A stretch of 64,000 bases of DNA from Selaginella moellendorffii. Its lineage: Eukaryota; Streptophyta; Lycopodiopsida; Selaginellales; Selaginellaceae. The notes beneath the pieces were generated by a model. That model did not search any database and was not told the DNA's origin. It was given only the letters and a program-made list of their open reading frames with translations. Location: assembly GCF_000143415.4 (NCBI RefSeq), contig NW_003314385.1, positions 99,649 to 163,648 on the forward strand, given 5' to 3'. Positions 1-10,967 of the stretch are shown piece after piece; the first letter of the stretch is position 1; every line of letters begins with the position of its first letter. Made by a program: the position numbers and the translations under genes.

Positions 1-3000
1 AGGCCGATGGCGATTTTCCAGGCACTTCTACAGCATTAAGTAGTGCGACCCCTACGTGCGCCTTTGAAAAACCCAATCAACGGTAGGAAAGACAGTTTAT
101 AAAAGAGATTACAGACCTGTTTCAGAGCACCGACGTCGTTTGTACCATCGCCGCACATAAGGGTCGTTCTACCCACATCCTTCAAGGTGATGAGAATGAG
201 CTCCTTGTGATCCGGGGCAACTCTTGCATACACCTGTACTGAAGTAACCTCAGGACCGCACAAGAACATGTTTCGACCCTTACCTTTACGAAAGGTAACA
301 CTGATTCTAGTGCACCTGTACGCTGGAGCATAGCAAGTCCGTCACCAGAAACGCACAGGTCATAGTTGTCCGCCAATATCTGGATCTTCTCTACCCTGGA
401 AACAGCTCCCATGTTCGAAAATATAAGAGAAAAGACACAGAGTCTTACTCGTAAGCTATCTTCGTTTCCTCGTCAGGCGAAAGCCAATTAAAACCATCCT
501 GCCCGTTTGATGGAGGAGTCAAGATTAAAACTGGCTGAGAGACAATGTGAACTTGACCAGCAACATGACAAGCCGTAAGAGCTTGATCCCCTGTTATCAT
601 CACCTAAGAAACATAAAAAAAAACAGCGTCAGCGTTAGAGCACGAAAATCCAACGTTATGTACCAGATCATGAGACGAATCTTTGAGGTCTTTCAGAACG
701 GAGGCCGAATCCTTCCTGAGAGGACAAGCAAAAACCTACGGCCGACGTTAACTAAAGAGAAAACTTGAAAAACTGCATCATACCGCAAAACCACAAAAAA
801 CTAAATCGCTTTCAACGCTCTGCCTTTCTAACGATCGAGCCTCGCCCACCTTGTATACAGCACCCGTTAATAGTAACAAAAAACTGCAATTATGTCCATA
901 ATCACTTACCGGAATGTCTGGAAGGACTTTGTAAGCTAAAGCTAAAACTCGAGCTCCCTGCCGTGTATACGTCTTATATGTGTGGACGTAAGACTCAGGA
1001 ACGTGAACCAGTCTTTCTTGAATTGTTTCAGGTGCACCCTGGAAGGGCGAGTCGCCAGATACTTAAAGTGAAAACTAAACACTACCTTTGTGAAGGCCAG
1101 AAAGTTCTCATCTATACGCACAACGGTGGACATTCGTTTCAAAGAAGAAGAAAAGTGATGCCTCTGTATGATTTGAACGGCTGGCACGCTTCCCCTGTCA
1201 CAAAGGAGCATAAAGTACACGTCTTTACAAGCACGAGCTACCACAGACCTGCGGGCAACAGCCTTCTCATCGGCTGTGTAAGACCAATCCACACCTTTCA
1301 GAGCAGCCTTCTCAAGAGGATCTCCCACCTGGAGGACACTTTCCACGTTAAGCACAGTCAACAAGCAAGGTATTACCAGTTTGTTATCCACGAAAACAAG
1401 GGCGTGGCAGGCGGCCAAAATCTGCAGAGTACGATCAGGGAGTTTCGTAGGATCGCTCTCGAGATGAGAGCCTTTCCCCTCCATGTTGCAAACCCCAAGA
1501 AATTCCTGTACATCAAACAGTGAGGAGAACTTCCATTTAAACAATATGTGTGAATACCATATCATCGCTCGTGAGAGTCCCAGTTTTATCAAAACAACAA
1601 GTATCAACCTGGATGCCACACCCCGTCAAAGAAATCAACAAAAGACTACAAGCCTACCTTCCCCGCGAAAGGTATTCTAAAAGGTTCAGTGCAATAGATT
1701 CCACGTCGTACAAGAGCTATGAGAGAGGTATTCACTGCAATCGAGAGTTCCATCGGCAACTCCGGCGGTATAACAGAAGTTATTATCATAGAGCAATTCA
1801 GGAACAGCTTGAATTTGCTGCGCGTTGGGTGCTCTAGCCCCTGAAAGTCGCTATGAATAAATAAGAAACTCCAAGCTTGCACAAAGAGAAACTTTACCTG
1901 CTTGAGGACATACCCGGCCGCAACCAGAGCAAAGAAGACAAGGAACAGAATGAAAAGACCACTCTCCCAATTGTTTGCAGTAACCTGCAGAGCATAGTAG
2001 TCACAATGGATCGCAATAAATCACGTGCTCACCCTCTCGGTAGAGAAAAGTATAGTCCGCATTAGCTTCCCTTGGCTCGTTTCGAAGCCCGTGCGTAGTA
2101 CGACAGCCAAACAACCACCGTCCGGAGTTTTCAAGTGACTAGCCTGCAATTTCAAAAGAAGGCGATCCTCAACTCAAGTCGCACACAACTTTGCCTTGCC
2201 TTGTCTGGAGTATGCTGAAGTATTTTAGTTCCCCCAAAAAGTACGTGAGCTTTATCCTTTCGGATTGACAGCTTCTCCTCCATATCGCGGCCTACAATGG
2301 AAACCTGTCGATACACTAGTAAACGTACGAGAAGACGAGAATTCCGTATGATACCTTCCACTGTGGTGTCGATTCACCCGTCAGAAGAGCTTCATTGGCG
2401 ATAGCCGTCCCGGCAAGAAGTAGCATATCGGCTGGTACCGTGCGTTCTTCGCTTGTTTGCCCTGTGGCTCGACCGATTGATACAAGATCTCCCGGTAAAA
2501 GATCTACTCCTGAGAGTTTTAACCATCTGCAGGAAAGGCAGCCAATGACACAACAGCGGACTTTTAAGTATCAACTTACTTCCCAGTGCGATACACATGA
2601 ATTGTCTGACTATCCACTCGCACGCGACGCAATTCCGCGAGCGTTTTCAGGCGGGATTTGACGACAGTGGACTCGAAAAGGATCAACATGAAGAGCGTAA
2701 AGATGCTGTAGTACCAGTACTCGTCAAGGCACCATAGGCCTACACAAAACACCTGGGGAAAGAACATATAAGCCAGGGAACTTTTCGAACGATCAACAAG
2801 TACCTGGAAAACGAAGAACGGTTCCATGCAGTGCTCCTTCATTAGCTTCTGAAACGTAGGTTGAGGGAACTCAAAGCTGCATAAAACGAGGTCAGTGGGG
2901 AAATCAATGCCAAGGGCAGGGCGGGGCGCGAGATTTTCCTACACGTTCCGGCCCCATTTGCCCAAAGCGGCCTTCTCTTTCGCATCCGTTCCATAGCCGC

Positions 3001-3620
3001 TACTTCTGCTGTACACGCCAAACGTCTCTTTGGACGGATAGAGAAGCTTGCGAAAGGTATCGTCTGAAAAGATAAACTTTTGCTTGCGAAACTCGAAGCT
3101 ATGCTCTGGCTGAGACGATATCGAATTCTTGGATCCGACTTCCTGATTGACAATGAAGCAATGGTCAGTCCCATGAAATGGATCGAGCGAGCGCATTTCC
3201 ATACCAGGGTTGTATGCACCAAGGGAACAACTTCTTTGGAGCCGGAGAACTTGGCAGGAACAACTTTGACGACGTCGGCCTCGCGCACACGATTCACCTG
3301 CAAAGAAAGCCACGGGCACGATTCAGCGAGAGGGGAGAGAGAGAGAGAGAGAGAGTAGCGCGTGGAAGGCAAACCTTAGAAGCGTGCATGAAGCAGCGAA
3401 AATCCACCGACCAGGCAGTGAAGAGCACGACGAGAATGTGGAGCAAAGCCAGGCCGAGCAAGACGATCGCGGCATCCATAAAATCGAGCTGGGGAAGCAG
3501 CAGCAATGCCCAGGCAACATAGAGCAGCACAAACGGCCACACATCCAGCTGCCAGGCGACGCCGCGCCATCTGTAGAGCTCCACGCGCTTGATAGTCTTG
3601 GCGTCCACATCCAGCTCCAT
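1..3620 (-). CDS. P5A-type ATPase (ER transmembrane-helix dislocase), 3' end beyond window
   Basis: Minus-strand gene of about 20 short exons running off the left edge. P5A ATPases (Arabidopsis MIA/PDR2, human ATP13A1) act in the ER membrane and remove mis-inserted transmembrane helices. Exon by exon the translation shows the P5A landmarks in order: an N-terminal membrane region with [12 protein letters not shown] (actuator loop), the P5A-specific PPELPMELS in M4, the phosphorylation site [15 protein letters not shown]-like [16 protein letters not shown], and the hinge [11 protein letters not shown] near 150-120. The last exon in the window reads [10 protein letters not shown]. The C-terminal membrane helices are missing only because of the window edge. 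I placed the start at the ATG at 3620 (MELDVD); the further upstream in-frame codon at 3635 is GTG. First exons: 3375-3620, 3220-3297, 2943-3109. Family assignment is very secure. Confidence 0.95.
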
Positions 3621-3638
3621 AGCGCTGCTGCTCACGAT

Positions 3639-3654
3639 AAACCCTAACCCTAAT
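3639..3654. promoter_or_regulatory. Double telo-box between two head-to-tail genes
   Basis: Two overlapping AAACCCTAA-type motifs lie in the 55-bp gap between the stop codon of the thioredoxin-like gene (3676) and the ATG of the P5A ATPase (3620). Telo-boxes are known promoter elements of plant genes expressed in dividing cells and of translation genes. Here the motif sits just upstream of the P5A start, so it is probably in its core promoter or 5' UTR. Function is inferred from the motif and position only. Confidence 0.5.
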
Positions 3655-3675
3655 CCTCTCGGCGGACGAACTAGC

Positions 3676-3888
3676 CTATAAGCCGGCCTCGCTCGAATGC
3701 GGCGGTGCCCCTCGTTGCACAGCCTGGACGAGGTATGGCGCCGCGCTCATCCCCAGGCTGGATGGCTGCGCAGCGCTCACCAGCGATGGCGGGCCCGCGA
3801 CCTTGGCTACCTTGTGCGCCATTTGAGCAGGATTGGCACCCTCGAGAGTGTCCACGACCTCGCAGTTCTGTGGGAGCAGCAGTGGGAC

Positions 3889-3923
<35 letters not shown>

Positions 3924-4232
3924 TTTGATACCTGGATGAAGACGAGGAAGGGCGCCGCAGCATCCACTGGTACTCCAAACTTGTGTGCTATCTCCGCCTG
4001 CTCGTCAGCGTTGATCTACAAAGGAGGCACATTCGTTCGGGGCATCAAAATCGATCACGCAACTCACCCGGAGGAATGTTGCCTGTGGGGTGTCGGCGGA
4101 GAGGCGGTTCAGGAGCTCCTCCGCCTCCTCCACGTCCTTGCCTTGGCGCGGAGAGAAATGCAGCACCACCGCTGAGCCCCGCGCCACGATCGCCTCCAGC
4201 TCGCGCAGAGATGTCACGCTGCCCAAGCCCAT
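3676..4232 (-). CDS. Stand-alone thioredoxin-like domain related to the N-terminus of GRXS17
   Basis: Three exons (4068-4232, 3932-4015, 3676-3867) give 146 aa. The sequence follows the N-terminal thioredoxin-like domain of the plant monothiol glutaredoxin S17 family: AVVLHFSP, then a middle resembling INADEQAEIAHKFGVP, then VVDTLEGANPAQMAHKVAKV and an Ala/Pro-rich linker with LGMSAAPYL. The reading frame stops where the first glutaredoxin domain of GRXS17 would begin. The active-site region (WCDAS in Arabidopsis GRXS17) is replaced by SPRQGKD, so there is no cysteine at the expected redox position. Intron 2 (64 nt) contains a (CT)n microsatellite just before its acceptor. The start is the ATG at 4232; the upstream in-frame codon at 4304 is GTG. 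It could be a young truncated paralogue or a protein-interaction domain without redox activity. Relationship is secure, function unknown. Confidence 0.75.
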
Positions 4233-4612
4233 CTCTTCTCTCTTCAGCCCTAGGTAGCGCAACGTGGCAAACAAAGGGGATGGATGGGGTATGTTATTTC
4301 TCACAGGGCCGAGAGCTCTTGGAGCTCTTGTTATCTTCTCTATAGCTTTTTGAAAGTGGCATATACCCGCAGGATATTCTCTTCCGCAATTCTTTCCCAG
4401 CTGGTGGGACGTCTATGTCTTGTCAGCTGGCACAGGGGCTTATCACGAGCCCGATCTGGGGAGACCTTCGTCTCCCAGTGCTAGGCCAGCGGAGGACTCA
4501 CTCACCCTTTGGATCAGATCGATGGAATGGTGGTAAGCAGCGCATAGATCTATCGAACTAGATCGCAGAGGCAGGGTGTGGAAGTAGCGGGCGCACCTGC
4601 ATTTGGCACAGG
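4233..4612. promoter_or_regulatory. Bidirectional promoter region, 380 bp
   Basis: Non-coding gap between the divergently transcribed thioredoxin-like gene (minus) and the syntaxin gene (plus). It must hold both promoters and 5' UTRs. I see no repeat, RNA gene or convincing ORF in it. Confidence 0.5.
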
Positions 4613-5506
4613 ATGAACGATCTTCTGGGTGGTGATGGTGGCGCCGATTTGGAGGCAGGGCAGCAGCGCCAGCCGGAGCATGGGAGTGACAAGCTGCTGG
4701 GCCGCTTCTTCGACGAGGTGGGGAAGATCAAGAGCGACATGGAGAGGCTCAAGATGCTGCTGGGCAAGCTACAGGCCGCGCACGAGGAGAGCAAGACGAT
4801 CCACAAGGCCAAGGCGATGAAAGCTCTCCGGCAGCGCATGGACAAGGACATTGAGGAGGTTCTCGTCAAGGCCAAGCTCATCAAAGACGAGATCCAGAAG
4901 CTGGATAGATCCAACATTGCCAGCCGCCAAGTTGGCGGATGCGAGGAAGGGACGCCCACGGACAGGACGAGAACGGTGATCACGGCTAACCTCAAGAAGA
5001 ACCTCCAGGACGTGATGGCCGAGTTCCAGAAGCTGCGGCACAAGATCACGGGGGAGTACAGAGACACGCTCATCCGGCGCTTCTTCACCGTGACGGGGAA
5101 GAAGCCCGACGACGAGACGGTGGACTACATCCTCGAGACTGGAGAGAGCGAGAGCTTCTTGCAGCGGGCGATCCAGGACCAGGGGCGAGGCCAGATTGTG
5201 GAGACGATACGAGAGATCCAGGAGAGGCACGACGCGGTGAAGACGATGGAGAAGAACTTGCTGGAGCTCCAGCAGATCTTCCTCGACATCTCGGTGCTGG
5301 TGGAGTCGCAGGGAGAGCAGCTAAACAGCATCGAGCACCAAGTCCACCGCGCGGCAGCGTACGTGGAGCAAGGGGCGGGGAGCCTCCGCGGCGCCAGGAA
5401 GATCCAGAGGAGCAGCCGCAAGTGTATGTGCATTGCCATCGTTTTGCTCCTCGTTGTCATCCTCGTCGTCGCAGCTCCGGTCATCTTTAAGCTCAAGAAG
5501 AATTGA
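4613..5506 (+). CDS. SYP1-type syntaxin (Qa-SNARE)
   Basis: Intronless 297-aa protein starting at the ATG at 4613. Plant SYP1 syntaxins (KNOLLE/SYP12/SYP13 group) are plasma-membrane or cell-plate Qa-SNAREs that drive vesicle fusion. Visible parts: N-terminal Habc helices (about residues 25-150) including ITGEYRDTLIRRFFTVTG, a SNARE motif at roughly 204-263 with the central-layer glutamine in LVESQGEQLNSIE, and a C-terminal membrane anchor at about 271-292 followed by a short basic tail KLKKN. Length is typical. The absence of introns matches part of the plant SYP1 family. Which SYP1 subclade it belongs to (cell plate or general secretion) cannot be decided by eye. Confidence 0.93.
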   Translation: MNDLLGGDGGADLEAGQQRQPEHGSDKLLGRFFDEVGKIKSDMERLKMLLGKLQAAHEESKTIHKAKAMKALRQRMDKDIEEVLVKAKLIKDEIQKLDRSNIASRQVGGCEEGTPTDRTRTVITANLKKNLQDVMAEFQKLRHKITGEYRDTLIRRFFTVTGKKPDDETVDYILETGESESFLQRAIQDQGRGQIVETIREIQERHDAVKTMEKNLLELQQIFLDISVLVESQGEQLNSIEHQVHRAAAYVEQGAGSLRGARKIQRSSRKCMCIAIVLLLVVILVVAAPVIFKLKKN

Positions 5507-5555
5507 TCTATCACACCAAGATTGCTTGCTTGGTTTCACTCCATGAATATTACAA

Positions 5556-8076
5556 CTATCTGGCTGTGTTCATCCTTTTGAGAGCGACATAAGCCAGGAT
5601 CCTGTAGCCGACGACCATGAGGAGCAGAGCAAACACGTCCTCCATTGGACCGGCCTCGTTCAGGTCCACGTCAGCCATTACTCGCGCCGAGGCAATGCTT
5701 TTGCAACCCGTTGCGCTGAGGCAGTCGTAGACCTGGGAGCGACTATACTGCACCTTGATCAACAGCCTAAAGGCGTAAAAAGTGTAGGAAACGTACTTGA
5801 TCCACTTCACAAATGATGCCAGGCCCTGCTTGGATCATCACGCAACGTTATATCGTGAAAGAGGTTAAAACTTTCAAGGCTTACGTGAGTGAAAAATCCA
5901 CCCGTGAGCATGAAAATGAGGAGAAGGATTGATGCCAGAGTTGTTGCATGCTTTGTGTCCATCATCGCGGCACCGATGAACAGACCAAGCCCCTGCAAGG
6001 ACATATAAGATCAATCGCTGTGCTCTTCCAAGTGCGTCAAGTTTTCTCACCTCAGCGGCAATGACAATGAGGAAGAGGCTGAGGAGTGTAAGCAGGAAAG
6101 CCCCCACGGTGAGTTTCAAATGCGCCATGAAGTATGTGATGAGCAAGAAGACCAGCGGCAACACCAGGTTGAGCGGAAGATCACCGAGTGTTCTACTCAT
6201 GAAATAGGAACTCAGCCTGTACATGTCAGACGCTCTTTCCTTCGCGATCATGGCTCGTTCTTGAGGGAATGTGTAGATGGCCACGAAAATGGGGAAGTAG
6301 GCCCAATAAATGGAGATAAAGAAGATCAGCCCAACCTGATGGGTTCATCTCCATGAGTTACTTAGTGCATGATAGATTGAATTGCTCACCTGGTCTTGTA
6401 AGTGTTTTTCCGAGTCGGCGCTTGAGTGCCACCACACGAGGCCGGCTACGACCGCCGAGACAAGAACTTGAAACACCCTCAACCAGCTCAGGTACTCGTG
6501 CCGCCTCTCTTTGAATCCGCGGCTCATAAGCACCAAAAACTGCTGCCACCACCCGATGCTCCACTCGCGCCTTGGCGGGAGGATCACGTCCTTTGCATGG
6601 GGCGGAGAATCAACACTGCTGTCCCTAAATGCTACCTCGGAGCTGAAGCACTCCACCAGATACTGCAAAGCACAGACCCCCGTGACTTACAAGATCAATG
6701 GAAACTCTAATGTGGAAAACTTACTTCTTGCACTGCAAGCTCGGGAGGCTTTCCTACTTTGCTATCACCTTTGCTTTGTATAAGCTTAATCTCTAGCTCT
6801 GGGGGGATGGACGTGTCACTGATGTTACCATTGGCGAGATCTAACAGGAAGTCCGCTGGATTCATAAGCAGCGATGCGTTGAGGCCGATGGAGCTGAAGT
6901 ACGGCAGAGCATCCTGCCCTCTTCCGAAGAAGATAGCGTGGCCATTTGAGAGGAGGAGGAGATTATCAAACATATGGTAAAGCCGGCTAGAGGGCTGATG
7001 AATTGTTGTGATGACTGTTCGTCCAGCCTGACAATTGGTGGTTAGACTTTTCCTCAATGAATGAAGGGATCAATTCTACAATACCTGAGCAAGCCCATGT
7101 AACAATTGCAGGATCCTTAAAGCAGTTGTAGAGTCGAGGCCAGAAGTTGGCTCATCCAGAAAGATTATGGATGGATCAATCAGAATCTCCTGCCCGATGC
7201 AAACCCGTTTTCTTTCACCGCCTGATACACCACGCTCGAAAGGCCCTCCAATTATCGTGTCCTTGCACCTGCATTGCAAATTGCCAGTTAGCAAGGGTTA
7301 GCGAGAGAGGGAGAGTAGAACTCTCGCGAGCTAAGATCTTTCTTACTTATCAAGGCCCAGCTCTAGGATGATACTGTCTGCCCGCTGAATCTTTTCTTGC
7401 CTCGAGAGTTTCTTGGGCAGCCTGAGCAAAGCTGCATAGCGGAGCGTTTCTTTCACTGTCAAGTGCATGAACAGCACGTCATCCTGTGTCACGAAACCCA
7501 TTCTGCCCCAAATCAAATGCTTGGTGTTTTCAAACCATAGGCATTACTTTCACTACCTATGGAAAAGAAAATCTAGAGCCTAGGCTTTTGAAAGTTTAGT
7601 ACCTTCGCTTGAGTGCCTTGGTGTAGCCCATGTCATTGTAGGTGATCGATCCAGAATGTAAATTTGTTTGCGATCTTCCAGCTAAAAGACTGAGCAGTGT
7701 GGTTTTACCACTCCCGGAAGGACCCATCATCGCTAGAATCTGACCGGGTCCAACAGCGCCAGATACTCCATGAAGGATTTCCTTTCCAACAATATTGGAG
7801 GAACCACGGCACAAGGTTGAAGTCTTGAATCGGATGTTGCATCGAACATCCACAAACTGTGCGAGAGGATCCAACGATTCAATGATCAGATGAGAACAAC
7901 ACGAAATAGACTACCTTCAAATAGATTGGAATCACAACGCTCTTGATGTCCACGGAACAGTGTTGGGGAGCTACTTCCACTTCACACATACATGCAGGAT
8001 CCTTTGTCTTGATCTTGATCTCACCCAATGAGATTTCTTGATGATCCACACATGATTGCCTGGGAGGAAGAGCCAT
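5556..8076 (-). CDS. ABCG half-size transporter (WBC subfamily)
   Basis: Nine exons (7915-8076, 7603-7856, 7347-7502, 7085-7268, 6725-7027, 6390-6662, 6051-6335, 5885-5992, 5556-5825) join in frame to 664 aa, a normal length for a plant half-transporter. The nucleotide-binding domain comes first: Walker [10 protein letters not shown] (exon 2), Q-loop VTQDDVLF (exon 3), signature VSGGERKR and Walker [14 protein letters not shown] (exon 4), and H-loop [10 protein letters not shown] (exon 5). The membrane domain follows with about six helices and a cysteine-containing extracellular loop ([10 protein letters not shown]) before the last helix. Such proteins export lipids, sterols, hormones or cuticle precursors as dimers; the substrate here is unknown. 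Start ATG at 8076. Confidence 0.93.
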
Positions 8077-8664
8077 GCCAATTGTAATGTATCTCCAGAG
8101 CTAACTGGAGACATGCACAAGAGCCCTAATTCGGTTTGCAAAGGCAAATATAAACACTGACGGTTGGCCGTCAAATTTCCGCCGCTCAAAAATGAAATCG
8201 AACACCTGTACCCGCCTTTCGTTATCAACGGCCACTCACAAATATTCCAAATTCCAAACTTAGTGGTCGATGGAGGCAATCTAAGATCGATCGCCCAAAA
8301 ACAGCAGATACTTTCCAGATTCTACATATTTCTTTTGTGCTCCCAGCAGCCGCACTCACATGCCGCCCTTCCCGCAAAATCTCCTTTAGATCATGAAAGT
8401 TCCAGAGCTTCTTCCAGATGTTGCTCTTGTGATGGTCTCTTTTAATCATTCTAGAGCAATCATGCTTCCAAGTCCATGAAATGGCCATCCCATATGCCTT
8501 TATTGGGAATCTTGTTCCGTGTGGCATCCTCCAAGCATATTCAGACACCAGGTATCTACCATATGCCCAAGGATGGCATGGAGATTTGGATATGCCCACA
8601 AAGGTCATATTGATGATTTACATCAGGCAAGGAGGCAAGAGGGAGAAACAATGAGAAAAAAAAC
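8077..8664. other. Intergenic, 588 bp
   Basis: Between the 5' end of the ABCG gene (minus) and the 3' end of the TPR-SET gene (minus). It should hold the ABCG promoter and the TPR-SET 3' UTR. The short ORFs here show no homology I recognise. No repeat or RNA gene seen. Confidence 0.5.
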
Positions 8665-10647
8665 TCATCTCATCTCATCTAACAACGTCGCCTGCGCAAT
8701 CACCTGGTTGATCACGCCATCCACAATCTCTCTTCTCAGCTCTCCAAAGAGTGCCGCAACTTCCTCATGCAGCAGCTGGAGTGACTCGTCACCACATCCG
8801 GCAGCCCGGTAAAGAACGCCCATCTTCGACAGCGTCTCGAAGTTCCCGGGAGCAGTCTCGTGCAGGATTCTCAAGTAGTCGCCAGCGCTTGGAAGCTCCG
8901 GATGCTTGAGCACGCAGACCGCAGAGTAACGCTCCACCTGTGCCGCACGGATGCAATCCTTCTCCTCGTCGCTGAAACCCCTCGCAGTCATCCTCTTCTC
9001 CAAGTCCAAAACTTCGTCGAGGGTCTTCTGCGCGTCACCTCGACGACGATCATAGAACTTAAAGCTGGCGACAAGATCCTTGTTCGTCCTCTCCAAGACG
9101 CACCGCTTGCAAGAGCACTCAAAGTCGAGGCGCTTGCACTTCACCTCCCGCGCCGGCAACGGAGCCAAGAGCAGTGGTTCCATGCTCCCAGTCGCCTCGA
9201 GATAAGATAGCAGAACCTCGTCACCGGCACTCATGTTCCTGGCAGCCCGGATGAACATCACGCGTCCGAAGCACACCTTGGAGGCATTGGGAGTGCACGA
9301 GTGATTGAAAAAGCCGCTCGAGGCCCAGACTCCGGCGATCCAGGCATCTCCGGCCTGGGTGGTGAAGCCGCACCGGTGGCCAACTCGTCTCACTCGCTCG
9401 ATATCCACCTCCTCAACTTTCGATCCCGGCGGTACCACAACTCTTCCAATGTTGCACTTGAAGCGATCCAAGTCCGGTACCGTCGTCATCTTGCTCGCGT
9501 CCGCCATCGCATAGATGTGGTACCGTGGCCTGCTGGAAGTGCTGCAAGATCGTATCAGCTCCACGTACAAATCCCTGTCCGCGTTCTCGATCCTCGGAGT
9601 CTTCACGTACGCAGTCGGGTTGCAAACGATGAGCAGCTCCCCCCGCCTTACGTCCCGAGTGAGATACACACCTCTTCCTCGACCGTCCGGAGTCATCCTC
9701 AGCTCCAGAGGTCCGAAGTAGTCACTACACTCGGGTTCCACCTTCCGGCCCAGCACGAAGTCCGTGATATCGTACTCACCGTCCCGGCTCTCCCGCAAGT
9801 AAGTCCTGGATCTCTCCAAGTCGATCGAGACGTCAGGCGGAGCGTCCGGCAGCGCCACAGCCGACCGGAAGCACGGAAGTGCGAGCTCGTGCTCCTGGAG
9901 CGCGGTCAGGCTCTTGCCTTTGCACCACAGGCTCCGTGCATGGTGGCTATCGGACGCCCCCGGGATCTTGGTGGCGGTCTCGGCGTCCACAAAGGCCTCC
10001 TCGTACCGTCGCAGCCGGAGCCTCGCCTCGGCTCTCCTGGAGAAGACTTGCTTCTCCAAGACACCGTAAGTTGGAGCTCCGCTCTTGGCTCTCATGTCCA
10101 GCAGCTCGGTGTAGTACAGCTCGGCCAGCACGTAGCTCCCTCGACTGAGCAACGCGTTGGCTTCCTTGAGGAGCCTCCCGAGCGGCTTGGCGCTGGCGGC
10201 TCTCGCGAGTCCCAGGAACTCCACGGATGCGGGGCTGGAGACTTGCAGCGCGGACGAGAAGCACAGCGGCTCTTTGATGGCAACTCTGGCATTTGGCGGA
10301 AACAAGAGCTCGCCATCTTCCTGCCTCGAGGTGGAGGCGACGGCATTGAAGACGTGCAGCAGCGCACAGCCGCGGTCGTTTCCACCGTCCTCCTCCTGCT
10401 CCACGAGGCACAGCACCGCATTGGCGGCCGGGAGAGCTGCGGAGGTGCATATCTTAGCATACACTACGCGACCGTGATAGCAAACCTCGCGGCTGAGGCA
10501 CCGGGTTCCAACGCAGGCGTCCACCATGTCCAGCTTCCTCAGCCCTGGCAGCGGCGCCGATGAGAGCTTGCATCCATCGCTCATCGCCGTGCCGGTGGCA
10601 TTGGGCACGGCGGCCTTGAACGCGCGCAGCAGCACCTCCTTATCCAT
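8665..10647 (-). CDS. TPR-SET domain protein (putative lysine methyltransferase)
   Basis: Intronless, 660 aa from the ATG at 10647 (MDKEVLL); the upstream in-frame codon at 10656 is TTG. The middle (about residues 155-290) has TPR-like helices (LLKEANALLSRGSYVLAELY; RRAEARLRLRRYEEAFVDAE; WCKGKSLTALQEHELALPCF). A SET domain follows: GRGVYLTRDVRRGELLIV, the catalytic signature FNHSCTPNA, then YLEATGS and a post-SET cysteine cluster FECSCKRC. The C-terminal part is helical. This order matches the plant TPR plus SET group related to SMYD proteins, which transfer methyl groups to lysines of histones or other proteins. The substrate cannot be predicted. There is no MYND zinc finger between the SET halves. 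Confidence 0.85.
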   Translation of the reverse strand: MDKEVLLRAFKAAVPNATGTAMSDGCKLSSAPLPGLRKLDMVDACVGTRCLSREVCYHGRVVYAKICTSAALPAANAVLCLVEQEEDGGNDRGCALLHVFNAVASTSRQEDGELLFPPNARVAIKEPLCFSSALQVSSPASVEFLGLARAASAKPLGRLLKEANALLSRGSYVLAELYYTELLDMRAKSGAPTYGVLEKQVFSRRAEARLRLRRYEEAFVDAETATKIPGASDSHHARSLWCKGKSLTALQEHELALPCFRSAVALPDAPPDVSIDLERSRTYLRESRDGEYDITDFVLGRKVEPECSDYFGPLELRMTPDGRGRGVYLTRDVRRGELLIVCNPTAYVKTPRIENADRDLYVELIRSCSTSSRPRYHIYAMADASKMTTVPDLDRFKCNIGRVVVPPGSKVEEVDIERVRRVGHRCGFTTQAGDAWIAGVWASSGFFNHSCTPNASKVCFGRVMFIRAARNMSAGDEVLLSYLEATGSMEPLLLAPLPAREVKCKRLDFECSCKRCVLERTNKDLVASFKFYDRRRGDAQKTLDEVLDLEKRMTARGFSDEEKDCIRAAQVERYSAVCVLKHPELPSAGDYLRILHETAPGNFETLSKMGVLYRAAGCGDESLQLLHEEVAALFGELRREIVDGVINQVIAQATLLDEMR

Positions 10648-10967
10648 TGCACCCAAGCTCTAGGGTTTATGCCACGTCACACGAAAGCATATTCCCAGGA
10701 TTTTACCTACATTCTTTTCTCAAGGGGTGAATCTCCATCCGCGACCAACGGTCGCAACGGCTACCACGTGTTGTTTGTCTGTTGGCCACAGCAACTAAAG
10801 CGTAAGCGTTAATGTGGGTTTTTAGCGCATATTCTGTCGCATTCACACACGCAACACTTGAGCTCCTGCCAAGGGAAAAAGGGAGGGACGCAAACGCCCA
10901 ACGAGCTCCAGTTTTTTTAGGTTTGCGCGTTGCCAAGATCGATCCGGCTGCGCCGACGGAGGTGTAA
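10648..10967. promoter_or_regulatory. Bidirectional promoter region, 320 bp
   Basis: Shared upstream region of the TPR-SET gene (minus) and the LRX-lectin gene (plus). A telo-box-like CTAGGGTTTA lies at about 10661-10670, just upstream of the TPR-SET ATG. Nothing else recognisable. Confidence 0.4.

Noticed and set aside
765-1523. 252-codon plus ORF in the P5A gene region
   Set aside because: Antisense to four P5A exons with exact family motifs on the minus strand.
9301-10563. 420-codon plus-strand ORF opposite the TPR-SET gene
   Set aside because: Antisense shadow of a GC-rich coding exon; no domain, while the minus strand has clear TPR and SET motifs.
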